Positions 23,783 to 31,243 of a stretch of 31,369 bases of DNA are shown here, one piece after another (position 1 is the first letter of the stretch; every line of letters begins with the position of its first letter). The notes beneath the pieces were generated by a model. The model was not told the origin of the DNA, made no database searches, and saw only the letters and a program-made list of their open reading frames with translations. The position numbers and the translations under genes were made by a program. Source of the DNA: Nanosynbacter sp. (GTDB lineage Bacteria > Patescibacteriota > Saccharimonadia > Saccharimonadales > Saccharimonadaceae); the NCBI GenBank assembly GCA_015257485.1, contig JABZKC010000007.1, positions 1 through 31,369 on the forward strand, given 5' to 3'.

Positions 23783-24331
23783 TTAAGTACCTGGATTTTC
23801 TGAAACCGTGAGAACTACTACATCTTGGTAGTTTCCCGGGATTTGAGCATTAGTAGCAGCGACATGATAATTTATATTAGTAGTCTCATCAAGGACTTGC
23901 TTAGATGCGTTAAGATTCTTGTGAATCGAAGCATCTGTAGTCGTAATCGCCTTATGAGAGATACTACCCACGGAATAATTCCAGCCAGCTTGAGTACCAT
24001 CGAGATCGCCAGCCATGGCCGGAATAACACTGGTAGCGGTAGTATCATGGACTAGATTGGTATTAGTGTCTTTATCACGAATATTAATATTGTAACCAGT
24101 GACACTGTTCGTCTTCACGCGAATAGTATTAGTAAGATTTTTAACCTGACCTGATTTAATCGTATCTTCCACTGTATTAGCACCAGCCGTTACATTAAGA
24201 AAAGAAGCGATGGTGACATTTACATCCAAGCTGTTCTTCTTTTCAATAGCAAAAGTGCTAAGCGGTAAGGCCATCAGTCCACAGGTAGAAGCGATGCCAA
24301 GAACGCCAGCTACCTTCCCAATATGTTTCAT
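23783..24331 (-). CDS. Small secreted WxL-like surface protein
   Basis: The 182-residue protein has a signal peptide (ending LPLSTFA) and a beta-rich mature part of about 154 residues. No transmembrane helix follows, so it must be held by another factor. It is a diverged paralogue of the next upstream gene: both have Y/G-x-x-I-x-I/V-K/R-DKD-x-x-T-x-L, a GxW motif in the middle (AGWNYSVG here), and a C-terminal strand with GNYQDVVVLTVSENP. That last strand resembles the end of Firmicute WxL domains (GxYxxxLxWTLSDxP), with the Trp replaced by Val. The neighbouring DUF916-like genes support the WxL comparison. It has its own consensus promoter and AGAGGA ribosome site. Cell-wall binding is inference. 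Confidence 0.65.
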   Translation of the reverse strand: MKHIGKVAGVLGIASTCGLMALPLSTFAIEKKNSLDVNVTIASFLNVTAGANTVEDTIKSGQVKNLTNTIRVKTNSVTGYNINIRDKDTNTNLVHDTTATSVIPAMAGDLDGTQAGWNYSVGSISHKAITTTDASIHKNLNASKQVLDETTNINYHVAATNAQIPGNYQDVVVLTVSENPGT

Positions 24332-24357
24332 ATTTTGTCCTCTTCTTATTTATATCT

Positions 24358-24386
24358 AGTATAGTTTAGCATTACCAGAATGTCAA
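24358..24386 (-). promoter_or_regulatory. Consensus promoter of the WxL-like gene at 23783
   Basis: TTGACA (24381-24386), 17-bp spacer, TATACT (24358-24363). It is the nearest to sigma-70 consensus in the window and abuts the T-run of the preceding terminator. Confidence 0.8.
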
Positions 24387-24418
24387 ATAAAAATCAGCCC
24401 CTTTCCAGGAGCTGATTC
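24387..24418 (-). terminator. Rho-independent terminator after the first WxL-like gene
   Basis: On the minus strand ATCAGCTCC-TGGAAA-GGGGCTGAT followed by TTTTATTT. Confidence 0.85.
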
Positions 24419-24436
24419 GTCAGTCAATACAGTAAA

Positions 24437-24979
24437 TTAGTTCTTGGTAACAGTATAGACAATGACATCTTCATAGGTACCTTGGCGTTGTGCTGTACCT
24501 GGTTCGATGCGATAGGTTACAGGAACGTGTTCAGTTGAAGCACTGGAAGTATTCTTAACTACGAGAGCAGTTTCAGAATTCTTAACCATAGCAGTATCTA
24601 CAGTGAGATCACCACCCTTGAGACTCCAAGTACCAACACCAGAAGCGGCGGTTGGGATGAAGTCTACACCAGCGGTAGGACCGGTAATGGTAGCATCGCG
24701 GAGAGAGGTATCCTCATCTTTGTCCTTAACGGTGATCTTAAGACCAGCAGCGCTGTTAGTACCAGCGGTAAGGTTAGAAGTGGCAGTACCAGCTTCACCT
24801 GGGGTTTTATTACCAGCGTCAGCGGTAGAATTATCGTTAGCGATAGAGACACCTTCTTGGACAGTAACCTTAACGGTAGTTTCTGAAGTAGTAGCAGCAA
24901 AGGTTGCTAGTGGGAGTGAAGCGACACCGAGTCCAGCTAAGACACCGAAAGTTGCCATGATTTTTGCATATTTTGTCAT
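24437..24979 (-). CDS. Small secreted WxL-like surface protein (paralogue)
   Basis: The 180-residue protein has a signal peptide (ending LPLATFA) and an Ala/Thr/Val-rich mature part with no anchor. Shared motifs with the downstream paralogue are LKITVKDKDEDTSL, GTWSLKGG, and the final GTYEDVIVYTV. The high Ala/Thr content and strong promoter suggest an abundant, exported structural protein. The ATG at 24979 (MTKYAKIM) is preferred to a start 16 codons earlier because AAAGGA lies eight bases before it and the signal peptide then begins normally. It is monocistronic: a terminator follows directly. The WxL relation is inferred from fold pattern and neighbours, since the canonical Trp of the C-terminal WxL motif is absent. 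Confidence 0.65.
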   Translation of the reverse strand: MTKYAKIMATFGVLAGLGVASLPLATFAATTSETTVKVTVQEGVSIANDNSTADAGNKTPGEAGTATSNLTAGTNSAAGLKITVKDKDEDTSLRDATITGPTAGVDFIPTAASGVGTWSLKGGDLTVDTAMVKNSETALVVKNTSSASTEHVPVTYRIEPGTAQRQGTYEDVIVYTVTKN

Positions 24980-25046
24980 AATATTTCCTTTATTAAATAT
25001 TAATTGTTTTTTGTTTTTTACTTGCATTGACCTTCAAGTTATTACT

Positions 25047-25075
25047 AATTTATCATGCTAATGCTTAGTCGTCAA
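25047..25075 (-). promoter_or_regulatory. Promoter of the WxL-like gene at 24437
   Basis: TTGACG (25070-25075), 17-bp spacer, TAAATT (25047-25052) with TGA extension. The leader is about 60 nt. Confidence 0.7.
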
Positions 25076-25178
25076 TAGATTTTTCCTGAAATTTAATTGA
25101 ATTGAATTGTGGAAAACTTTTAAGGAAATTTTCAAGCGATTTACAGAGGTGAAAAGTAGAATCGGCATAGTTCCCTTT

Positions 25179-25271
25179 TCAAAAATAAATTAACTCTGAA
25201 GTATTATCACGCTCGAGTTGGGAAATTTGACGCTGAAAATCGGAAAGCACGGCCGAATCGATAGTGTTCAT
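25179..25271 (-). CDS. Doubtful 30-residue ORF
   Basis: Minus-strand frame starting MNTIDSAVLSDFQRQ and ending SELIYF, with amphipathic, coding-like composition and a TATATA-like box just before its ATG. It may be a small protein or a remnant of a lost gene. I recognise no family and see no ribosome site. Confidence 0.2.
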   Translation of the reverse strand: MNTIDSAVLSDFQRQISQLERDNTSELIYF

Positions 25272-25289
25272 GGTTATATAATAACAGAA

Positions 25290-25298
25290 TGCTATAAT
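25290..25298 (+). promoter_or_regulatory. Extended -10 promoter of the phosphatase gene (leaderless)
   Basis: TGCTATAAT, then seven bases to the ATG at 25306. Confidence 0.65.
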
Positions 25299-25305
25299 AA
25301 TAATT

Positions 25306-26010
25306 ATGGAAGGCAAATTTATACAGCGCATTATCCGCGAAGCGGAAAAATTCTTGTCACGAGATTTCAGAGTTTATGCTAAGGGCAGCAAAGGGGATTT
25401 GGTGACGGATATAGATTATCTGGTGGAGAGATTTTTGATTGAAAAAATCCAGGCGGAATATCCGAATTTTGCAATTATTAGCGAAGAATTTAATTCGAAT
25501 GCCGCGACGAATGAGAACTGCTTCATTATCGACCCAATTGACGGGACGAAAAATTTTGCGAACGGTTTGCCACTTTGGGGGATTCAGGTGGCTTGTCGCA
25601 AGAATGGGGAGACTATCGCAAGCGTGATTAATTTGCCGGCACTGAAGGAGTTTTATTTTGCTGATGAAAGTGGCGCTTATCTAAATGGAGAAAAAATTTC
25701 CGTTCGTGAGGTGCCAGTTTTAAATGCTTTTTATGCAGTGATTGGTGGAGACGTAATCGAGGCAGCCACCAAAATGCTAAAATATGGTTCGACTCACCGA
25801 GTATTCGGGTCAGCCTGCGTGGCTTTCGGATTTTTGGCAGCTGGCAGAATGCATGGTGTAAGTTTTCGAGCGAAAAATCCTTGGGACTTTGAACCAGGAT
25901 TATTCTTAGCCAAGCAAGCCGGGGCGGTAGTGAAGAGCGAGCCTGGTTTTCATGCGGCAGCGATGAATGAGGAATTTCTTAAGATTCTTGAAGATAAAAC
26001 AAGACGTTAA
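25306..26010 (+). CDS. Inositol monophosphatase family phosphatase
   Basis: Mg-dependent phosphatase of the IMPase/FBPase/CysQ superfamily. The 234 residues show SEE (59-61), the metal site DPIDGT (76-81) followed by KNFANG, and WDFEPG (193-198). The lower limit of the family's length is kept, with no extra domains. The substrate cannot be read from the sequence; inositol phosphates, 3'-phosphoadenosine phosphate and sugar phosphates are all possible. The start is leaderless, seven bases after an extended -10 box, with no ribosome site. It is followed by ychF, which has its own promoter overlapping the end of this gene's 3' flank. Confidence 0.9.
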   Translation: MEGKFIQRIIREAEKFLSRDFRVYAKGSKGDLVTDIDYLVERFLIEKIQAEYPNFAIISEEFNSNAATNENCFIIDPIDGTKNFANGLPLWGIQVACRKNGETIASVINLPALKEFYFADESGAYLNGEKISVREVPVLNAFYAVIGGDVIEAATKMLKYGSTHRVFGSACVAFGFLAAGRMHGVSFRAKNPWDFEPGLFLAKQAGAVVKSEPGFHAAAMNEEFLKILEDKTRR

Positions 26011-26012
26011 TG

Positions 26013-26021
26013 TGCTATAAT
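26013..26021 (+). promoter_or_regulatory. Extended -10 promoter of ychF
   Basis: TGCTATAAT, identical to the box before the phosphatase gene. The leader is about 32 nt and contains AAGGAG. Confidence 0.6.
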
Positions 26022-26059
26022 TAACAGAGAAGAAACTATAAATTTAAGGAGTATTGATT

Positions 26060-27058
26060 TTGAATTTGAAGATTGGAATTGTGGGGCTACCGAACGTAGG
26101 AAAATCAACGCTTTTTAATGCCTTAACCAATGCGCATGCCTTGGCGGCGAATTATCCTTTTGCGACGATTGAGCCAAATGTCGGGATCGTACCGGTGCCA
26201 GACACGCGCCTCGATGTTTTGGCTAAAATGTATGAAACCGAAAAAGTAATTCCGGCCACCGTGGAATTTGTCGATATTGCAGGACTAGTCGAGGGCGCCT
26301 CGAAGGGTGAAGGTCTGGGCAATAAATTCCTCGCTCACATCCGTGAATGCCAGATTATCTGCCACGTGGTGCGCGTGTTTAAGAACGACGATATTTTACA
26401 CGTCTCGAAAGATTCGAACACGGCTGCAGAAGTGAATCCAAAACAAGATATTGAAATTATTCAGACCGAGCTGGAACTCGCGGACCTCGAGACCCGTGAA
26501 AAAGTAGAGGCGAAACGCAAGAAAAATAAGGAACAGGAAGAAAAAATTCCATACCTGACCGAAAAGCCAGTGATTTACATGTTCAATGTCGACGAAAATG
26601 AGCTGACTAACGAAGAGCTAAAAAATGAGATGCGCACATTGGTGGCGCCGAATCAGGCGGTCTTCGTGAATGCAAAACTCGAGGAAGAAATGGTGGGGAT
26701 GACGCTGGCGGAAAAGAAAGATTTTCTCAGTAGTTACGGCGTGGACCACGATGCCCTGTCGGAGCTAATTATTGCCGCTTACGATACCTTGGGTTTGCAA
26801 TCTTTCCTGACGGCCGGCAAAAAAGAAGTGCGAGCTTGGACGATCAAAAAGGGCGCGACAGCACCAGAGGCGGCCGGCACAATTCATACCGATTTCCAGA
26901 GAGGATTTATCGCGGCGAATGTGATGAAATATGATGACCTAGTAGCGCTAGGCAGTGAACAAGCGGTGAAAGCCGCCGGAAAACTCGCCACCGTAGGTAA
27001 GACCTATGTGATGGAAGACGGCGATATTGTGGAATTTCGCTTCAATGTCAGCAAATAA
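26060..27058 (+). CDS. ychF: Ribosome-binding ATPase/GTPase YchF
   Basis: Obg-family P-loop protein that binds the ribosome and prefers ATP. The 332-residue protein has the P-loop GLPNVGKS (9-16), the G3 region DIAGLVEGASKGEGLGNKF, and NVDE in place of the usual NKxD guanine-specificity motif, the YchF hallmark. A coiled-coil segment (ETREKVEAKRKKNKEQEEK) and a C-terminal TGS domain ending in GDIVEFRFNVSK follow. The start is a TTG at 26060: AAGGAG lies eight bases upstream, and MNLKIGIVG matches family N-termini. A TTG six bases earlier is too close to the ribosome site. Confidence 0.96.
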   Translation: MNLKIGIVGLPNVGKSTLFNALTNAHALAANYPFATIEPNVGIVPVPDTRLDVLAKMYETEKVIPATVEFVDIAGLVEGASKGEGLGNKFLAHIRECQIICHVVRVFKNDDILHVSKDSNTAAEVNPKQDIEIIQTELELADLETREKVEAKRKKNKEQEEKIPYLTEKPVIYMFNVDENELTNEELKNEMRTLVAPNQAVFVNAKLEEEMVGMTLAEKKDFLSSYGVDHDALSELIIAAYDTLGLQSFLTAGKKEVRAWTIKKGATAPEAAGTIHTDFQRGFIAANVMKYDDLVALGSEQAVKAAGKLATVGKTYVMEDGDIVEFRFNVSK

Positions 27059-27137
27059 TCTTCTAAATAAAAATCTAAAAATACTGAAAGCTTAATTGGT
27101 GCGAGGGATATACGGATAATCTCGCTTGGAGAAAAAT

Positions 27138-28085
27138 ATGATTCTAGGAATTGATGAAGTGGGGCGCGGGCCGTATGCGGGACCACTAGTGATTGGCGCC
27201 TGTATTTTGGGTGACTGGCAAAATTCCGAGAATGCAGAATGGATTGAGAAACTGACTGATTCGAAAAAATTATCTGCCAAACGTCGCGAAGAACTCTATG
27301 TCTTGATCAAAGAAAAGGCCTTGGCGACCGCGACTGGCTGGGTAAGTAGCGCGGAAATTGACGAGATTGGGCTGAGTGAGGCCCTACGACTAGCCACCAG
27401 ACGAGCGGTGAAACAAATTCAAAAGACCAAGGTTCCCTTTTCGGAGATTATCATTGATGGCACGATGAATTTTTTGGCGGGGACCAAGCTAGAAAAATAT
27501 GTTTCGACGCTGAAGAAGGGGGATTTTCTGGTCAAGGAAATTTCGGCGGCTAGCATTCTCGCGAAAGTGGAACGAGATAAATATATGGCGGAATTAGACG
27601 CGGTTTATCCAGAATATGGCTTCGGCAAACATGTCGGCTACGGCACGGCAGCACACCAAAAAGCCATGGAAGAATTCGGTCTCACCCCAGAACATCGCCG
27701 TAGCTTTCGCCCAGTGCGAGAGATTGCAGAAGATAAAATTACCACCAAACAGCTGGGTGACCGTGGCGAACAGGTCGTAGTGGATTATCTGGTGGAATCT
27801 GGCCATGAAATTGTCGCGAGAAATTATAAAACAAAATTATTTGAGGTGGATATTATCTCGCAAAAAGCTCAGATGCTTTATTTTACCGAGGTAAAATATC
27901 GAAGCGATCATGATTTTGGCGAGGCACTGGATTTTATTGATAAAAAGAAACAACAAAAAATGCATCTGGCGGTAGCGGGTTTTCTAGCGACACATCCGGA
28001 ATATGCCGACTTTACACCGATTTTAGCAGTGGCAGCAGTTGGAGAAGATTTTAAGCTGGAAGAGTGGTTTGAGCTCGGTGAATAA
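27138..28085 (+). CDS. rnhB: Ribonuclease HII fused to a YraN/UPF0102 nuclease-like domain
   Basis: The N-terminal part (1-195) is RNase HII, which removes ribonucleotides from DNA and RNA-DNA hybrids. It has GIDEVGRG (Asp6, Glu7), DSKKLSAKRRE, IIDGTMN and SAASILAKVERD. Residues 205-315 form a complete UPF0102/YraN domain: GDRGE (207-211), RNYKTKLFEVDII and FTEVKYR (Glu251, Lys253), the PD-(D/E)xK-type core. The two are joined by a short linker with no stop. In many bacteria rnhB and yraN are separate neighbours. The ATG at 27138, with GGAG six bases upstream, is chosen over a TTG four codons earlier. The RNase function is firm; the nuclease activity of the second half is inference. Confidence 0.93.
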   Translation: MILGIDEVGRGPYAGPLVIGACILGDWQNSENAEWIEKLTDSKKLSAKRREELYVLIKEKALATATGWVSSAEIDEIGLSEALRLATRRAVKQIQKTKVPFSEIIIDGTMNFLAGTKLEKYVSTLKKGDFLVKEISAASILAKVERDKYMAELDAVYPEYGFGKHVGYGTAAHQKAMEEFGLTPEHRRSFRPVREIAEDKITTKQLGDRGEQVVVDYLVESGHEIVARNYKTKLFEVDIISQKAQMLYFTEVKYRSDHDFGEALDFIDKKKQQKMHLAVAGFLATHPEYADFTPILAVAAVGEDFKLEEWFELGE

Positions 28086-28168
28086 TCTTTCAATGAGTGT
28101 GCGATAAATGGACGGGCTTCGATATGTCGGATTTTAAAATGAATCTAAAGGATAAATTCGTTACGCAC

Positions 28169-28198
28169 AAAAAACAATCCCTCGCGGGATTGCTTTTT
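28169..28198. terminator. Bidirectional terminator between rnhB and rplS
   Basis: CAATCCC-TCGC-GGGATTG with T5 to the right and A6 to the left, serving both convergent genes. Confidence 0.88.
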
Positions 28199-28200
28199 AA

Positions 28201-28638
28201 TTAAGCTTCAGTGGCTTCGGCGGCTTCAGCGACGGCTTCAGCAGCTTCAACTTTTTCTTCTTTCAAAGTGTTGACAGCGGCACGGTCAAAGTCGCGAGCG
28301 ACGAGACGAGCAGACTTACCTGAGCGGTGGCGGAGGTAAGAGAGGTAGTTGCGGCGAACCTTAGCACGCTTGACTACTTCGATTTTTTCTACCAATGGGC
28401 TGTGAAGAAGGAAAGATTTTTCGACACCGATACCAGAGGCGATTTTGCGCACAACGATACGAGCAGTGTGAGATTCTTTGCGATCAACACGGATTACAAC
28501 ACCTTCGAAAATCTGAAAACGGAACTTGTCGCCTTCTTTGATTTTCTGGGTAACCTTTACAGTATCACCAGAACGAACATCGACAACAGCTTTCTTTTTC
28601 TGAGCGTCAGCAATATTTTTCAAGATTTGAAAACTCAT
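28201..28638 (-). CDS. rplS: 50S ribosomal protein L19
   Basis: Ribosomal protein at the 30S-50S interface. The 145 residues contain the family signature SGDTVKVTQKIKEGDKFR, FEGVVIRVDRKES, GIGVEKSFLLHSPLVEKIEV and KVRRNYLSYLRHRSGKSARL. After residue 115 there is an Ala/Glu-rich tail (EKVEAAEAVAEAAEATEA) longer than in typical L19, a frequent kind of extension in small genomes. AAAGG lies about six bases before the ATG, with an extended -10 at 28670-28678. It appears to be a single-gene unit ended by the bidirectional terminator. Confidence 0.96.
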   Translation of the reverse strand: MSFQILKNIADAQKKKAVVDVRSGDTVKVTQKIKEGDKFRFQIFEGVVIRVDRKESHTARIVVRKIASGIGVEKSFLLHSPLVEKIEVVKRAKVRRNYLSYLRHRSGKSARLVARDFDRAAVNTLKEEKVEAAEAVAEAAEATEA

Positions 28639-28669
28639 ATTTTACCTTTATTATTTAGAAACTTGGTTT

Positions 28670-28678
28670 ATTTTAACA
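28670..28678 (-). promoter_or_regulatory. Extended -10 promoter of rplS
   Basis: TGTTAAAAT on the minus strand, about 32 bases before the start codon. Confidence 0.55.
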
Positions 28679-28702
28679 TAGTTTTAGAGAAAATGGAAGA
28701 GG

Positions 28703-29578
28703 TCAGAGCTGACACTGGTACTTAGTAGCATCGGTCGGCTCGTAGGTGTCTAAGGTGAGAATAGCATCTTGGAGATTTTTGGGCAAATTATCACATTTCT
28801 CTTTCGATTCCGTGGCAAACGGTGCGACGTATTTCCAAGAACCACCAGGTAGATCACGCTCGTAAATATCCGTAGAGACCGCGCCTGAATAAATGGTACG
28901 GTTCGGGCTAAGGGGATTTGGATCGTTTGGGTTATTTTCGGTTTTCACGCGACTAAGTTTGGCATAAACTTTGGTGCCATCGGAATTTGTGACGATGCGA
29001 CCGCCAGTAATGGTGTAATTATCACCTACAGTAGTAACGAGCTGGTTAAAATTGATATTCAAATCATTCCATTTGACGATTTGCGGCTTACGATCGGAGG
29101 GGTTTTTCTCGTTTTTATCACCAGTATTCGAGCCGTCGGATTTGGGATCGGAGCTTACCACCTTAGTCTTGGTGGCAGATTCGTACTGGGCGATAATTTC
29201 GTCACTATGCTTCAAGTCGTTTTGAAAATTCGTGATGAGTTTGGAATTTTTGGCGTTACTGGCACCCATAGCGATGAAGGCGTAGAGCGAAAGACTAGCG
29301 AAGAAGACGGCCAAAATCGAAGCAACCAGGGCAATCGGCTCGGCATTATTTTTTTTCTTTTCACGAAGTTCACTGGAATTATCAATGCTTTCCAGTAATT
29401 CTGGCGGTGTACCGTAAGGGGTGGTCGGCTCGACAAAATCGCTTTCGGGAGTTGGTGCTTCCTCGGGAGTGTCCGGCACAAATGGACGCGAAAAAATGTC
29501 GTCGGTGGAAGTATGACTAATTGAAGCCTGATTCTGAGATTCTGCTTCTTGGGGATTAAATTTTGGTTCTTCTGACAT
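28703..29578 (-). CDS. Single-pass membrane protein encoded with a pilus-type ATPase
   Basis: I do not recognise this 291-residue protein. Residues 1-79 are acidic and Pro-rich, probably disordered and cytoplasmic. Residues 81-104 form one transmembrane helix preceded by REKKKNN. A short helical segment (110-137) is followed by a Ser/Asp/Lys-rich linker and a globular outer domain (about 165-291) with two cysteines near the end (in EKCDN and YQCQL), possibly a disulfide. AAGGA overlaps the end of the ATPase gene eight bases away, so they form one operon. It may be an accessory of the pilus or secretion machine, such as an assembly or minor surface component, but nothing in the sequence proves it. 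Confidence 0.7.
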   Translation of the reverse strand: MSEEPKFNPQEAESQNQASISHTSTDDIFSRPFVPDTPEEAPTPESDFVEPTTPYGTPPELLESIDNSSELREKKKNNAEPIALVASILAVFFASLSLYAFIAMGASNAKNSKLITNFQNDLKHSDEIIAQYESATKTKVVSSDPKSDGSNTGDKNEKNPSDRKPQIVKWNDLNINFNQLVTTVGDNYTITGGRIVTNSDGTKVYAKLSRVKTENNPNDPNPLSPNRTIYSGAVSTDIYERDLPGGSWKYVAPFATESKEKCDNLPKNLQDAILTLDTYEPTDATKYQCQL

Positions 29579-29586
29579 AGTTTTCC

Positions 29587-31227
29587 TTAAATTACACGCG
29601 AGACTTCGTCGAGAGTGGTTTCACTACGAAGACAAGCAAAAATACCTTTTTGTTCAAGAGTGATAAGCCCGGATTTTTGGGCAGTTTTTTCAATGAGGTC
29701 AGTATTAATATCTTCGACATCACCGCGAATGAACTTTTGGACCTCTTCCGTGACGATTAATTGTTCCATAATCACCTTACGGCCGCTGTAACCGAACGGA
29801 TCTTCGATGCCAGTAGGGACAGCTTTATAAAGCGTGAAATTATTTGGATCAAAAGTGAAGCCGAGTTGTTCATTAATCACCTCATCCGAGAGATTGGAGA
29901 GAACATTCAAGACGTACTTACGAGTAGCTTCATCCGGCTGATAAGATTTCTTATTTTTAGAAAGCACACGCACCAGACGCTGCGCCATCACCATACGGAT
30001 GGAACTCGAGAAGATTGGGTTAGTACCGATGAGGTCGATCATACGCGAAAAAGCGGCAGCCGTGGAATTAGCATGGAAAGAACTTAAAACCAAGTGACCG
30101 GTGATCGAAGCCTGAATGGCAGTCTTCGCGGTGTCAGCATCACGGATCTCACCCACCATCACGACATCTGGGTCGAGACGTAGAATACTGCGAAGACCGT
30201 CGGCGAAAGAACCGCCCTTGGTAGTATTGACCGGGATTTGCGAAACGCCAGAAATACCATATTCGATCGGATCCTCGAGGGTAATAATCTTGCGATCGGT
30301 ACTGTTCAAGGCATTTAACATGGAATAAAGCGTGGTAGATTTACCAGAACCGGTCGGACCGACCATGAGGACGAGACCGCGCGGGTGTGAAACCACTTCA
30401 TGAATGGCAGCAAGCTCTGATTCGGAAAGGCCCAGAAGATCGAGATTGAGCAAGGATTCATCGAAGTTGAAGAGACGAAGCACAGCATCCTGACCGTACA
30501 TAGTTGGCACAGTTTCGACACGGATATTCAAAAGATGTGACGAACCATCGCGGAAAATATCTTTTTGCATGTGGCCGGATTGTGGGGTGGTGGCAGCAGA
30601 AGAAACGCCAGCACGTGAGCCAAGCTCACCCATAAAGACACGGTAACGGTCGCGTTCAATATTGGCGACTGGGTGCAAAATACCATCGACACGCATACGG
30701 ATGCGGATGTTGTCTCGCAGATTTTCGATGTGAATATCGGAAGCCCCGAGCTTATCCGCCTGATCGAGCAAGAAATCAAAGACTTTGTCGGTACCGACGG
30801 AGTTCAAGGTTTGAGAAACTGAAGCGATAGTTTCAGAATCACCTTCACTGGCAATTTTAATATCGTCATAATGCACTTCTTTCGGCGGATCGTAGCGCAA
30901 CATCATGGCCTGATAGCCGCTATTCGAAATCAAGAAGAAATCGACGCCGTCGCCGTTGACGTTGAAACGGTCGGTAAGCTCCTTGATGGTGCTACGTGGA
31001 GTCTGAGAGGTGACGAGAAATTGATATGGTTCCCCGGCGCCACCTTTTTGCAAAGGCAGAACGTAGTCGCGATGCATTTTGGCAATATCAATTAGGCCAA
31101 ATACCAGAGGTAGGCGCTCTTCAAGCGGGCGCATATCGAGGTATGGAATATTAAGGGTCAGCGAACGGCGAGAGGTGGCCTCTTCCTCATTTTCACGCCT
31201 GGCTGCCTGGATTTGTGCTTCATTCAT
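29587..31227 (-). CDS. pilB: PilB/GspE-type secretion ATPase
   Basis: Hexameric motor that drives type IV pilus extension or type II-like secretion. The 546-residue protein has an N-terminal region of GspE-N type (1-140), then the ATPase: Walker A GPTGSGKST (290-298), Asp box TLEDPIEY, Walker B LDPDVVMVGEIRD (351-363), and His box GHLVLSSFHANST (377-389). Family members usually carry a CxxC...CxxC zinc site after the His box. Here the region up to FGYSGRKVIMEQL has no cysteine; the only Cys is near the C-terminus (FACLRSE). The first start codon lies seven bases after TATAAT, so the transcript is predicted to be leaderless. Assignment to pilus rather than secretion is inference, as no pilin or PilC gene is in view. 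Confidence 0.92.
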   Translation of the reverse strand: MNEAQIQAARRENEEEATSRRSLTLNIPYLDMRPLEERLPLVFGLIDIAKMHRDYVLPLQKGGAGEPYQFLVTSQTPRSTIKELTDRFNVNGDGVDFFLISNSGYQAMMLRYDPPKEVHYDDIKIASEGDSETIASVSQTLNSVGTDKVFDFLLDQADKLGASDIHIENLRDNIRIRMRVDGILHPVANIERDRYRVFMGELGSRAGVSSAATTPQSGHMQKDIFRDGSSHLLNIRVETVPTMYGQDAVLRLFNFDESLLNLDLLGLSESELAAIHEVVSHPRGLVLMVGPTGSGKSTTLYSMLNALNSTDRKIITLEDPIEYGISGVSQIPVNTTKGGSFADGLRSILRLDPDVVMVGEIRDADTAKTAIQASITGHLVLSSFHANSTAAAFSRMIDLIGTNPIFSSSIRMVMAQRLVRVLSKNKKSYQPDEATRKYVLNVLSNLSDEVINEQLGFTFDPNNFTLYKAVPTGIEDPFGYSGRKVIMEQLIVTEEVQKFIRGDVEDINTDLIEKTAQKSGLITLEQKGIFACLRSETTLDEVSRVI

Positions 31228-31234
31228 TTGCCTA

Positions 31235-31243
31235 ATTATAACA
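31235..31243 (-). promoter_or_regulatory. Extended -10 promoter of the PilB-type ATPase (leaderless)
   Basis: TGTTATAAT on the minus strand with seven bases to the ATG. The remaining 126 bases to the window edge show no gene. Confidence 0.65.

Larger units (their letters stand above)
24980..25305. other. Intergenic region with two divergent promoters
   Basis: It holds the promoter of the surface gene on the left, the leaderless promoter of the phosphatase gene on the right, and a doubtful 30-codon frame between them. I see no hairpin terminator and no RNA gene here. Confidence 0.6.
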
